Shown piece by piece: positions 29,910 through 41,599 of a stretch of 64,000 bases of DNA. The notes under the pieces were generated by a model. It saw nothing but the letters and a program-made list of their open reading frames with translations, was not told the DNA's origin and searched no databases. Source of the stretch: Adiantum capillus-veneris (taxonomy: Eukaryota; Streptophyta; Polypodiopsida; Polypodiales; Pteridaceae); the NCBI GenBank assembly GCA_014529385.2, contig CM043959.1:88333529-88397528 (forward strand). Direction: 5' to 3'. A program made the translations under genes and the position numbers. Positions within the stretch are counted from its first letter, which is position 1. Every line of letters begins with the position of its first letter.

Positions 29910-32642
29910 CTTCCTTTGATCCTATGTAGTAGGAGCTCTTTCCAGGGCTCTTCCACTGGAAGAAGAACCTCCAACGAGGGCTCTACTTTATCATACTGGA
30001 TCAATGATACCTAGTCTTCGCTTAGAGTAAGGCAAGGTGATGACCTGCCAAGAGACTTTGGTCTGAGCCAACTATGTGTCCTATCTATCCACAAAAATTT
30101 TCTAATCGATCTCTCTAGCTGGCATACAAGAACTCAAGAAGCTAGCATACATGGTGGCCAAAAGCACCTGGTTGGCCACAAAAGCCTGGCCAACAAGAGA
30201 GAGCCTTGCCGAGCTATAGTGTAAAAGCTTCCTCCCTAGAAAGGGGGCAGTCTGCTGCTGTGGTGACAAGTCCAAGCCAATGTGGCAGCCCAAGTAGCCA
30301 ACAGGCATCCCTGGAGGGATCATACAAAAGCCTTCACTAGGCATCCAATCTAGTTTGGGAGCCTCACGAGAGCCTCACTAACCCAAAAAGCAATTGTCTT
30401 TTTCTAGTTGATCAATACTCTCGATGCACAACAAAACACCTCCAGATCCTGCTCACATCTTTGTAAATGGCCTCACAAACCTTCAAAAGCATGCCTGAGT
30501 CATTAGCAAACTCAGCGTCTAGAAGCACCTCTTCCCGAATGGGTAGCTGTAGGCCACGCAAACCAACCTCCTGTGAGGCAAAAAATCTGCTCATTCCCTC
30601 TACAAAGAAGAGAAACAAGAAGGGGGAAGAGGGAAGCGAGGGGGAAGAGCCCTATTAAAAGATGCTGATGAAGTTGTACCAAGTTATAGAATCTTTTCGA
30701 GAGGCCCTTTTATAAGTTGTTCCAACCTATAGGGTCTTGTCTGATGGGGCCCAGGGGACACAAGAACATTAAACTAAAGCAAGGACCCCCAATTTGCATT
30801 AATGTGGCAGTGTTGTATAGACTTTCCACGAATCGTTCTAGTTGTTGGCATCGCACCTGTACGGATTTCCGCGATTTGTGTTGGCAGCTTTTGGCTCTAG
30901 GAATTGGGACCATATACTTTTAGACTTGAAGCTTTTCATGTACACTACTTTTGGAAGGCTCAAAACCTATAAATAAAGTGCTAGGGCCTCAATCTGAGGC
31001 AGATTAGCTTGGGGGCACTGCTGAGAAGAGGACCATCGGACATTGTACTTTATGAAACATTGATAATAAAGAAATACCAAAAGGGGCACCAATCTTTGGG
31101 GACGATCTCTCTAAGCATGGAACTTTGCCGTGTTGTGCTGTCTCTTTCTCGGTTTTGGTTCAATTTGTTGAGTTGTTTCAGTTTCTCTCATGTGTGTTCG
31201 GCTTGAAGTGCCCAAGTCTATTACATAGGTATTAAAGATCAAATGATTCTTCTCCTACGAAGAATCCGATCCCTTTACTTACAGCACACATGGATTTAGC
31301 CGATGAATCCCACCAGAAGAAACTGTTGCACCAGATCACTCAGGGTCGAGAGACAACAACGAAGACTTGAATGGACATCATTAACTATCTAAAGATTCAA
31401 ACGAGCATGGCCCATCTACACCTACTGAGTATGAAATAATGGAGATGCAATGTCAAGAGCAGGTTCATGCTTGTGCTCAATAGAGCAAGTTGATGCTTGT
31501 GCTCAAATAATGCTTCAATATTCCAAGGATCCTCAATATGAAAAACTTTTAGTCAAGCACCCGCTTGACGAGATGCATTGTCAATAGTGCAATGCCAATC
31601 GTTTTCCGTTGAAGTCAGTGTTGAACAAGCCGACTATTGTGCGTCTAGAATGTGTACTCAGAGGATGAGTTTGAAGAAGGAGTAGCCAAGCGAGTCCACA
31701 GACTCATTAACACCAAGAAGCAGCCATGAAAATAGATTTGACAAGCAGACTACCCAGGCTACTTGGGTCAAAAATCTACTTTGAGAGTGCCAGAAAATCA
31801 CAAAAGCATGTTAGATTTGAGAGTGTTCCCAGTTCATCCTCATCGTCTTTTGATGACTTGGACAATTCTTCTATCTCTGAGTCTAGTGACGAGACTAGAA
31901 AGAGCCAGAAGAGGAGAAAGATTCAAAGACATAGCATAGGCAAGAAGAAGGCAAAGACAAGTCGATTCCACTAAAGATCTTGTAACTATTTTGATGGATA
32001 AAATGAGGATTCTTCCTCCTCTGAAAGTTAAGATTTGGATGAACAGATGTTTTCAACTAAGAGGAAGTGCTTCTATAGAGCCTACCGGTATGATTTTTTC
32101 GAGTACAACGGCAAGAAAACCAAGAATTTCAAGGAGGGTGGGTAGGTGCAATTTGAAACTGTTTTGGCTTCAACGATATCCACAAGGCCCTCGCTTTTAT
32201 CCATTAGTTTGACATAACCTTTTCTAGAGGATGCTACTTAGAGCACTCCAAGGTCCGAAGAGCAGCCTCTTACCTCAAGGGGAATGCACAAACTTGGTGG
32301 TCTACCCTACTTTTGTGAAGGGAAGCACCAACAAAATGGCTCCAATTCAAGCGAGTTTTCACTTCCTCATGGCTCACACACAAATACGAACGTGATGTGA
32401 TCACAACTTAGAATCCTCTGCGGATGACCAAGGAAGATACACTTGATACATGGTGTCAGAGATTTTGAGATACTTTTCTCTCGGCCTCTTCTTTCAAAAA
32501 CATCACCTTTAAGAAGTAGATTGTGTGTTTTGGTTGTGGTCTTTCGAAAGAGATACGGGATTATTGTCTGATGTAGAAGTCCAAGTCCATGCAACGATTG
32601 ATGGGACATGCAAAGCAAGGGTTTGCAATGTACGGGGGTACT
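29910..32642. repeat. Array unit 2
   Basis: LINE antisense 29910-30662 (contains PPGMPVGYLGCHIGLDLS, minus strand); LTR 30663-31225, ending TATTACA; leader and gag 31226-32642. The basic gag piece at 31726-31974 (KIDLTSRLPRLLGSKIYFES, then a Ser run and Lys-rich tail) is open for 82 codons. Confidence 0.88.
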
Positions 32643-35399
32643 CTTCCTTTGATCCTATGTAGTAGGAGCTCTTTACAGGGCTCTTCCCGTGGAAGAAGAA
32701 CCCTAACAATGAGCTTCCCAAGGAGGGCTCTACTTTGTCGTACTGGATCAATGATACCTAGTCTCCCCTCAGAGCAAGGCAAGGTGATGATCTGCCAAGA
32801 GACTTTGGCCCGACCCAACTATGTGTCCTGTCTATCCACAAAAAGTTTCTAATCAGTCTCTCTAGCTGGCATACGAGAACTCAAGAAGATGTAGCAAGAA
32901 GTGATGTACCACATGGTGGCCAAAAGCTCCTGGTTGGCCACAAAAGCCTTACCAACAAGAGAGATCCTTGCCGAGCTCCAGTGTAAAAGCTTTTTCCCTA
33001 GAAAGGGGGCAGTCTACTGCTCTGGTGACAAGTCCAAGCCAATGCAGCAGCCGAAGTAGCCAACAGGCGTCCCTGGAGGGATCCTACAAAAGCCTTCACT
33101 AGACATCCAGTCTAGTTCACTAACCCAAAAAGCAATTGTCTTCTTCTAGTTGATCAATACTCTCGATGCACAACAAAACACCTCCAGATCCTGCTTACAC
33201 CTTTGTAAATGGCCTCACAACCCTTCAAAAGCATGCCTGAGTCATCAGCAAACTCAGCGTCTAGAAGCGCCTCTTCCCGAATGGGTAGGTGTAGGCCACA
33301 CAAACCAACCTCCTGTGAGGCCAAAAATCTGCTCATTGCCTCTGCATAGAAGAGAAACAAGAAGGGGGAAAGAGGGAAGCGAGGGGTAAGAGCCCTACTA
33401 AAAGATGTTGATGAAGTTGTACCAACTTATAGAATCTTTTTGAGAGGCCCAAAAATTAATGGACACCCTTTTATAAGTTGTTCCAACTTATAGGGTCTTG
33501 TCTAATGGGGGACAGGGGACACAAGAACATTAAAATAAAGCAAGGACCCCCAATTTGCTTTAATGTGGCAGTGCTGTATAGACTTTCCACGAATTGTTCT
33601 AGTTGTTGGCATGGCACCTGTACGGATTTCTGCGATTTGTGTTGGCAGCTTTTGGCGCTAGGAATTGGGACCATATACTTTTAGACTTGAAGCTTTTCAT
33701 GTACACTACTTTTGGAAGGCTCGAGACCTATAAATAAAGTGCTAGGGCCTCAATCAGAGGCAGATTAGCTTGGGGGCACTGCTAAGAAGAGGACCCTCGG
33801 ACATTGTATTTTATGAAACATTGATAATAAAGAAATACCAAAAGGGGCACCAGTCTTTGGGGACAATCTCTAAAAGCATGGAACTTTTCCGTGTTGTGCC
33901 GTCTCTTTCTCAGTTTTGGTTCAATTTTTTGAGTTGTTTCAGTTTCTCTCATGTGTGTTCGGATTGAAGTGTCCAAGTCTATTAAAGTGGTATTAGAGCT
34001 CAAAGGATTCTTCTCCTACGAAGAATCCGATCCCTTTACTTGCAGCACACATGGATTTAGCCGATGAATCCCACAAGAAGAAACTGTTGCACCAGATCAC
34101 TCAAGGTCGAGAGACAACAACGAAGACTTGAATGGACATCATCCACTATCTAAAGATTCAAAAGAGCATAGCCTGTCTACACCTACTGAGTATGAAAGAA
34201 TGGAGATGCAACCTCAAGAGCAGGTTGATGCTTGTGCTCAATAGAGCAAGTTGATGCTTGTTCTCAACAGATGCTTCAATATTCCAAGGATCCTCAGTAT
34301 GCAGAATTTTTAGTCAAGCACCTGCTTGACGAGATGCATTGTCACTGGTGAAATGCCAATCATTTTCTGTTGAAGTCAACGCTAAACAAGCCGACTATTT
34401 CAAAGACGCGCGTCTAGAATGTGTACTCAGAGGATGAGTTTGAAGAAGGAGTAGCCAAGCGAGTCCACAGACTCATTAAGACCAAGAAGCAGCCATGAAA
34501 ATAGATTTGACAAGCAGACTACCCAGGCTACTTGGGTCAAAAATCTACTTTGAGAGTGCCAGAAAAAACATGTTAGATTTGAGAGTGTTCCCAGCTCATC
34601 CTCATTGTGTTTTGATGGCTTGGATAGTTCTTCTATCTCTGAGTCCAGTGACGAGGCTAGAAAGAGCAGGAAGAGGAGAAAGATTCAAAGACATAGCAAA
34701 GGCAAGAACAAGGCAAAGACGAGTCGATTCCACTAAAGATCTTGTAACTATTTTGATGCATCAAATGAGGATTCTGCCTCCTCTGAAAGTTAAGATTTGG
34801 ATGAACAGATGTTTTCAACTAAGAGGAAGTACTTCTATAGAGCCTACCGGTATGATTTTCTCGAGTACAAGGGCAAGAACACAAAGAATTTCAAGGAGGG
34901 TGGGTAGGTAGTGCAATTTGAAATTGTTTTGGGTTCAAGGATATCCACAATGCCCTCGCTTTTATTCATTAGTTTGACATAGCCTTTTCTAGAGGATTCT
35001 ACTTAGAGCACTCCAAGGTCCGAAGAGCAGCCTCGTACCTCAACGGGAATGCACAAACTTGGTGGTCTACCCTACTTTTTTGAAGGGAAGCACCAAAAAA
35101 ATGGCTCCAATTCAAGCGAGTTTTCACTTCCTCATGGCTCACACACGAATACGAACGTGATGTGATCACAACTTAGAATCATCTGCGAATGACCAAGGAA
35201 GATACACTTGATACATAGTGTCAGAGATTTTGAGATACTTTTCTCTCGGCCTCTCCTTTCAAAAAGATCACCTTTAGGCAGTAGATTGTGTGTTTTGGTT
35301 GTGGTCTTTCGAAAGAGATACGGGATTGTTGTCTGATGTAGAAGTCCAAGTCCATGCATGGGACATGCAAAGCAAGGGTTTCCAATGTACGGGGGTACT
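32643..35399. repeat. Array unit 3
   Basis: LINE antisense 32643-33405 (minus-strand FLFYAEAMSRFLASQEVGL at about 33300-33360); LTR 33406-33986; leader and gag 33987-35399, with the KIDLTSRLPRLLGSKIYFES piece at 34495, followed by a frame change near 34567 caused by a missing segment. Confidence 0.88.
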
Positions 35400-38151
35400 C
35401 TTCCTTTGATCCTATGTAGTAGGAGCTCTTTACAGGGCTCTTCCCTTGGAAGAACAACCCTGACAATGAGATTCCCAACAAGGGATCTACTTTGTCGTAC
35501 TGGATCAATGATACCTAGTCTCCCCTAAGAGCAAGGCAAGGTGATGACCTGCCAAGAGACTTTGGCCCGAGCCGACTGTGTGTCCTGTCTATCCACAAAA
35601 AGTTTCTAATCAGTCTCTCTAGCAGGCATACAAGAACTCAAGAAGATCTAGCAAGAAGTGATGTACCACATGGTGGCCAAAAGCACTTGGTTGGCCACAA
35701 AAGCCTTGGCAACAAGAGAGAGCCTTGCCGAGCTCGAGTGTAAAAGCTTCCTCCCTAGAAAGGGGCAGTCTGCTATTGTGGTGACAAATCCAAGCCAATG
35801 TAGCAGCCCAAGTAGCCAACGGGCATCCCTGGAGGGATCCTACGAAAGCCTTCAGTAGGCATCCAGTCTAGTGTGGGAGCCTCACTAACCCAAAAAGTAA
35901 TTTTCTTTTTCTGGTTGATCAATACTCTCGATGCACAACAAAACACCTCCAGTTCTTGCTTACACCTTTGCAAATGGCCTCACAACCCTTCAAAAACATG
36001 CGTGAGTCATCAGCAAACTCAGTGTCTAGAAGCTCCTCTTCTCGAATGGGTAGCTATAGGCCACACAAACCAACCTCCTGTGAGGCCAAAAATCAGCTCA
36101 TAGCCTCTGCATAGAAGAGAAACAAGAAGGGGGGAAGAGGGAAGCGAGGGGTAAGAGCCCTACTAAAAGATGCTGATGAAGTTGTACCAACTTATAGAAT
36201 CTTTTCGAGAGGCCCAAAAATTAATGGACACACTTTTATAAGTTGTTCCAACTTATCGGGTCTTGTCTGATGGGGCCCAGGGGACACAAGAACATTAAAA
36301 TAAAGCAAGGATCCCCAATTTGCATTAATGTGGCAGTGCTGTATATACTTTCCATGAATTGTTTTTGATTGTTGGCATGGCACTTGTACGGATTTCCGCG
36401 ATTTGTGTTGGCAGCTTTTGGCGCTAGGAATTGGGACCATATACTTTTAGACTTGAAGCTTTTCATGTGCACTACTTTTGGAGGGATCAAGACCTATAAA
36501 TAAAGTGCTAGGGCCTCAATCTGAGTCAGATTAGCTTGGGGGCACTGCTAAGAAGAGGATCATCGGTCATTGTACTTTATGAAACATTCACAATAACGAA
36601 ATACCAAAAGGGGCACCAGTCTTTGGGGACAATCTCTCTAAGCATGGAACTTTGTTGTGTTGTGCCGTCTCTTTCTCAGTTTTGGTTGAATTTGTTGAGT
36701 TGTTTTAGTTTCTCTCACGTGTGTTCGGCTTGAAGTGTCCAAGTCTATTATAATGGTATTAGAGCTTAGATGATTCTTCTCCTACAAAGAATCCGATCCC
36801 TTTACTTGCAGCACACATGGATTTAGCCGATGAATCCCATCAGAAGAAACTATTGCACCAGATCACTCAGGGTCGAGAGACAACAACGAAGACTTGAATG
36901 GACGTCATCCACTATCTAAAGATTCAAACGAGAATGGCCATCTACGCCTACTGAGTATGAAAGAATGGAGATGCAACATCAAGAGCAGGTTGATGCTTGT
37001 GCTCAACAGATCCTTCAATATTCCAAGGATCCTCAGTATGCAAAACTTTTAGTCAAGCACCCGCTTGACGAGATGCATTGTCATTGGTGCAATGCCAATC
37101 ATTTTCCGTTGAAGTCAGCACTGAACAAGCTGACTATTTCAAAGACGCGCATCTAGAATGTGTACTCAGAGGATGAGTTTGAAGAAGGAGTAGCCAAGCG
37201 AGTCCACAGACTCATTGAGATTAAGAAGTAGCCATGAAAATAGATTTGACAAGCAGACTACCCAGGCTACTTGGGTCAAAACTCTACTTTGAGAGTGCCA
37301 GAAAAGCACAAAAGAATGTTAGATTTGAGAGTGTCCCCAATTCATCCTCATCGTCTTTTGATGGCTTGGACAATTCTTCTATCTCTGAGTCTAGTGACGA
37401 GCCTAGAAAGAGCAGGAAGAAGAGAAAGATTCAAAGGCATAGCAAAGGCAAGAAGAAGGCAAAGACGAGTCGATTCCACTAAAGATCTTGTAAGTATTTT
37501 GATGCATCAGACGAGGATTCTTCCTCCTCTGAAAGTTAAGATTTGGATGAACAGATGTTTTCAACTAAGAGGAAGTACTTCTATAGATCCTACCGGTATG
37601 ATTTTCTCGAGTACAAGGGCAAGAAAACCAATAATTTCAAGGAGGGTGGGTAGGCAGTGCGATTTGAAATTGTTTTGGGTTCAAGGATATCCACAATGCC
37701 CTCGCTTTTGTTCATTAGTTTGACATAGCCTTTTTTAGAGGATGCTACTTAGAGCACTCCAAGGTCCGAAGAGCAGCCTCTTACCTCAAGGGGAATGCAC
37801 AAACTTGGTGGTCTACCCTACTTTTGTGAAGGGAAGCACCAACAAAATGGCTCCAACTCAAGCGAGTTTTCAATTCCTCATGGCTCACACATGAATACGA
37901 ACGTGATGTGATCACAACTTAGAATCATCGGCGGATGACCAAGGAAGATACACTTGATACATAGTGTAAGAGATTTTGAGATACTTTTCTATAGGCCTCT
38001 TCTTTCAAAAAGATCACCTTTAAGCAGTAGATTGTGTGTTTTTGTTGTGGTCTTGAAAGAGATACAGGATTATTGTCTGATGTAGAAGTCCAAGTCCATG
38101 CAACGATTGATGGGACATGCAAAGCAAGGATTTGCAATGTACGGGGGTACT
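35400..38151. repeat. Array unit 4
   Basis: LINE antisense 35400-36170; LTR 36171-36753 ending GTCCAAGTCTATTATA; primer-like TGGTATTAGAGC at 36754. Gag pieces lie at 36965-37156 (DEMHCHWCNANHFP) and 37234-37482. This is the unit physically joined to the remaining Gypsy-C gag and protease. Confidence 0.88.
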
Positions 38152-38924
38152 CTTACTTATCTTACTGATCAACTTGTAACAGTTCGGACTGGACAACAAT
38201 CAAACAACGGTAACAGTAGGAAGGCAAAGCAATAGAAAAGGAAACCTTCAGGCCCTCAATTGTCAGTAAAACAACGAGCCAAATACCTCAAAGAAGGTAA
38301 ATGTTACGGTTGTGGTGAACACGGACATTGTTGTGTGAGATGCTCCAACAAGGCACCTAGAGGACAACCAAAGGACAAGCTAGAGTAGTAAAGGAGCGTG
38401 CAAAGAAATGGAAGACAAAGCCAGGACTGGTAGCAGATTTTGTGGAGACAGACCGTGAACAGATGAACGAGAGTATAGAGCTCTGCAGAGCGTCAGGCAA
38501 AGTACGAGACCAGGAAGCCCTCATCTTATTAAATGGAGGAGCCAAGGAAACCTTCATCTCGACTGAATTGGCAGCTCGACTTGGGATTACTCTAGAGGAA
38601 ATAGGACCACCGGCTGAGGCAGTTCTAGCGGCACTCGAATGGGATGTTGCCATTACACTTGTCATTGTGATAAACCACAATTGCATTGCCATGGGTATCT
38701 GGGGCACGAGGACTTATACATCATGTCTTTGAAAGAGTGTGACATTCTCTTAGGAATCCCTCATTTCCACAAGAATTGCACCGTGGTCGATTATTGCACA
38801 AGAAAAGCCACTTTGAAGAAGGAAAAGGGTAGAGATATAGTACTTGATGTAAAATTACAAGGTAAGTCCGTCCCACTTATATCAGCTTCGATCATTTTCA
38901 AATTAATAAAATCTAGTCTCTTCG
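36754..38924 (+). pseudogene. Gypsy-C gag, zinc knuckle and protease
   Basis: Decayed gag is read in shifting frames. The retrotransposon-gag core appears near 37720-37930 (AASYLKGNAQTWWSTL, then EDTLDT). A CX2CX4HX4C knuckle at about 38302-38343 has all ligands (CYGCGEHGHCCVRC), followed by RGQPKDKLE. The protease region at 38442-38740 shows ALILLNGGAKETFISTELAA, where the catalytic Asp of D-S/T-G is Asn, then GITLEEIGPPAEAVL. It is cut at 38924 by the minus-strand LTR element, and RT resumes at 47127. Not functional. Confidence 0.82.
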
Positions 38925-39966
38925 TGTGACGTGACACAAGAGAGAGAAATAGATTGATGAACAAGAAAAATACAGAGTACGCAAAGAATATATAAAATAA
39001 AAAATATGTATGGATGTAAGGTAATCATTACAAGAAGAGCATAGATCATTTCATAACCTCTCGACCACCCCAAGCTACCTCAATCTCAATCTCAATCTTA
39101 ATCTTGTGCACAATCTCAATCTCAATCACATTCTCACTCTCAATCTCAATCTCAATCTCTAGATGGCAACAACGATCATAATCGGAATTGCAAAATGATC
39201 ACAATCTCAATATCATGACACCTTGCATAGATCTTGTTTCACTTTGTAGAGTAGATATCACATTGATTTCTGCAACGTCTACAAAATAGCCAAAAGAAAT
39301 TACTCGTGCAATCAATTCAACATGATAATCAAATTAGAAAACATAATTTTATATCATCATAAAAAAGTATCATCACTTCTTGATTGTATCAAACAAAGGA
39401 GATATTACCTGTGTATATTTGTTTGTAAGCTAACATGTTGGTGCTTGTACGCTACTTTGTTGTTGATGTTGGCAATTTGTTTCTGTCATAACTGTGTCAT
39501 ACAAACTCAGAATATAGACTTCAAAGTACTTAGAACGACGGGAACAAGTTTGGTCTACAAGGCGTCGCGGGTAGAATTCCAAAAAAAAACCTTCGTTTGG
39601 ATAAAAACAAAACTTTTAGGTCGCGACTCATTAAAACCTTACTTTTAGGTCATCACAACTTTTTCAACTTATTTTAAGCTAACTCGTGTATTTTAAACTT
39701 TAAAAATAGAAAAATAAAATATTGATATTGAAGAAAACATCAATTTTGACTACGTTTCTACTTTACTATCTATAGCCAAATTATCTTTTATTCACTAATC
39801 TTTGTTAATTATGTTTTAAAAAGAAGAGAATATATTTTCTCTTTCAACATCTTAATATTCTCTACCTAATGAATTTCTTCACAATCTTTTAACTCCGTTC
39901 AAAAAAAAATATGGTCTATTATATTCTTTCTGACTTTAAGAATTTTCATAAATAAGTCCTATTACA
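38925..39966 (-). repeat. 3' LTR of Gypsy-E
   Basis: 1042 bp, AT-rich, aligned over its whole length with 46113-47126. It contains an expanded TCTCAA-type repeat at 39079-39162. Confidence 0.9.
39079..39162. repeat. (TCTCAA)n-like repeat in LTR
   Basis: Imperfect hexanucleotide run of CTCAAT units, with TTAATCTTG and CACATTCT interruptions. The equivalent part of the other LTR (about 46265-46325) is shorter. Confidence 0.88.
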
Positions 39967-40566
39967 TTCTCCCCTTATCAAAATTAACTATATCCTTAGA
40001 GTTGGAAGGAGTGATTTCAGCATACAAAACATTGAAGTGAATCCAGAGGCATTTTTTACAGGATACGTCTTACTTAATCAAAATTTTAAGAGGAATTCTA
40101 CTTCTAAGCTACCCAACTCTACAATCAAAATGATTTCTAGTTTTGTCCTTAAAATGACTATTTCACTATGTCATATCTTTTGTTTAAAATAAGATTATCT
40201 TAAAAAAGGAATATATTTTGACATTCGTATAAATTTTGATCTTTCAAAGAGGAATTTACAGACACATATAAGCAATCCTTATAATACAAGTTACCCTTGT
40301 GCAAGCAAAATTTCCTCTCAAAAATGTCTCCCACATGAGGATTTAGATAAGAGATAATGCTATAGTAGAAACGATCATTATTCACTTTGTATCAAGCTTA
40401 ATCAATCAAATCACTATGGATCACATAAATGATATTACATATCGGTCTTTGACTCAAGGCATTGGTGACCTTTTCTCAATCACACTCTCAATCCAAATAT
40501 TCAAATCAAAATCGTACTCACATAATAGTTGAATCCATCGCTTCTACCTATTATTGAGTAATGGAT
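39967..40566 (-). pseudogene. Gypsy-E RNase H end and integrase scrap
   Basis: On the minus strand, sequence left of the LINE continues the frame interrupted at 45190. It gives HPLLNNR then KRWIQLLCEYDFDL, a Gypsy RNase H C-terminal pattern. The 40200-40385 piece (GNLYYKDCLYVSVNSSLKDQ) resembles the start of the integrase region. The rest of the integrase is absent. Confidence 0.62.
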
Positions 40567-40922
40567 GAGTGAATCTATCTAGGTTAGATCGCTTTTATGC
40601 TAGTGACCGCATTTGTGACTGGGGTAGGTTAGTTTGCATCCTGGCTAAGACATTCTTTTCGGACCATGCACTAGTGATCCTCATAGTGACAGATAGACAG
40701 AGGAGGGGTAGCACGATGCTATGCATCCCTAAGAAGATCTTGCTAGACTCTGAGCTCAGAGAGAGAGTGGTGGACCTTTGAATAGAGGGCTTGGACACGC
40801 AAGACTCTCTTGCTCACAAAGTGGCCTTTGGACTTGTTAAGTATGGAGCCTGATTTACCCTTGTAATTTTCTGTGGTAAAAGCGCACATTTGTAAGGCCC
40901 CCATTATGAGGAGAAGCCATCG

Positions 40923-41596
40923 TGTGTGAAGGAAAATCACTCACCGGAAACCAAAATTTTCACGGACAAGAATCAGGGGCAACTTTAGAGGCCTCGGGGG
41001 TGGAGGCCCCCGAGACTTTCCTTTTCGCCGGAATATTATGGCCGGCCGGCGGCCGGAAAGTGGTCGGAAAACAACCGGTCGGTTGGCTGGTGGCCAGTAG
41101 TCAATGGTCGATGGCCGGTGGTCGGAAGTCAATGGCCGGTGGCCGGTGGCCGAATTCAAAAGCGGACTTGTCTTCTCAAGGGCGGCCACACATGGGCGGA
41201 TTGGAGGGTCCAATTTGGACTTATTCGCACAAGGGCGGCTACACATGGCTGTCTCTCATAAGAGAGGGCAACCCTTTTGGCCTATAAAAGGAGGCCATTT
41301 CTACACACATTTCATAGTGTGAAGTTGATGCAACAAGGTGAGTGTGAGGTGGTGAGAGTTAAGCAAGGCGGGATCTCCATTAAGGGTATAATCCCTTTGT
41401 AAACTACTTCTTGTTTTGAAGTACTAAAGCCATTGAGTGGCTGCTTTCCCGTGGACGTAGCCCACATTGGGTGAACCACGTATATCGTGTGTACTCTCTC
41501 TCTCTCTCTACTCTATAATCTTGTGTATGTAAATCTGTCTCTCTCCATTAAGTAATCTACTCAATTATCTATTTAGCTATGTCTTATTTCCTAACA
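40923..41596 (+). repeat. LTR-like insert in the LINE (solo LTR, tentative)
   Basis: TGTGTGAAGG to CCTAACA, about 674 bp, lies between the endonuclease and RT parts of the LINE. It has a TATA-like CCTATAAAAGGAGG near 41280 and a CT run. Its CCCGTGGACGTAGCCCACATTGGGTGAACCACG region is of a kind common in plant Copia LTRs. The GC-rich left part is built of GGCCGG/GGTGGCC repeats (about 41040-41155). No target duplication or second copy was found, so limits are approximate. Confidence 0.5.
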
Positions 41597-41599
41597 GGA

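Larger units (their letters stand above)
27139..38151. repeat. Four-copy tandem array of 2.73-2.77-kb chimeric units
   Basis: The phrase CTTCCTTTGATC marks unit starts at 27139, 29910, 32643 and 35400, and the last unit ends at 38151. Unit lengths are therefore 2771, 2733, 2757 and 2752. Each unit is minus-strand LINE RT, then a Gypsy LTR, then plus-strand Gypsy leader and gag. The first unit is continuous on its left with the rest of the LINE, and the last is continuous on its right with the rest of the Gypsy gag. So the array arose by duplication of a segment spanning an existing LINE/Gypsy junction. The junction between units (GGGTACTCTTCCTTTGATC) joins gag GGGTACTCTTACTTATC to LINE AAATCTTCCTTTGATC over a CTT microhomology. 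Units differ by scattered substitutions and small indels. Confidence 0.95.

Noticed and set aside
27981-36733. Families of 65-68-aa frames repeated four times (near 27.98, 30.72, 33.48, 36.24 kb and others)
   Set aside because: They recur only because the 2.75-kb unit is duplicated, they lie in LTR sequence, and they match no protein.
40922-41322. 121-aa Gly/Trp/Arg-rich frame and its minus-strand partner
   Set aside because: It arises from GC-rich GGCCGG/GGTGGCC repeats in the LTR-like insert; composition is that of the repeat.
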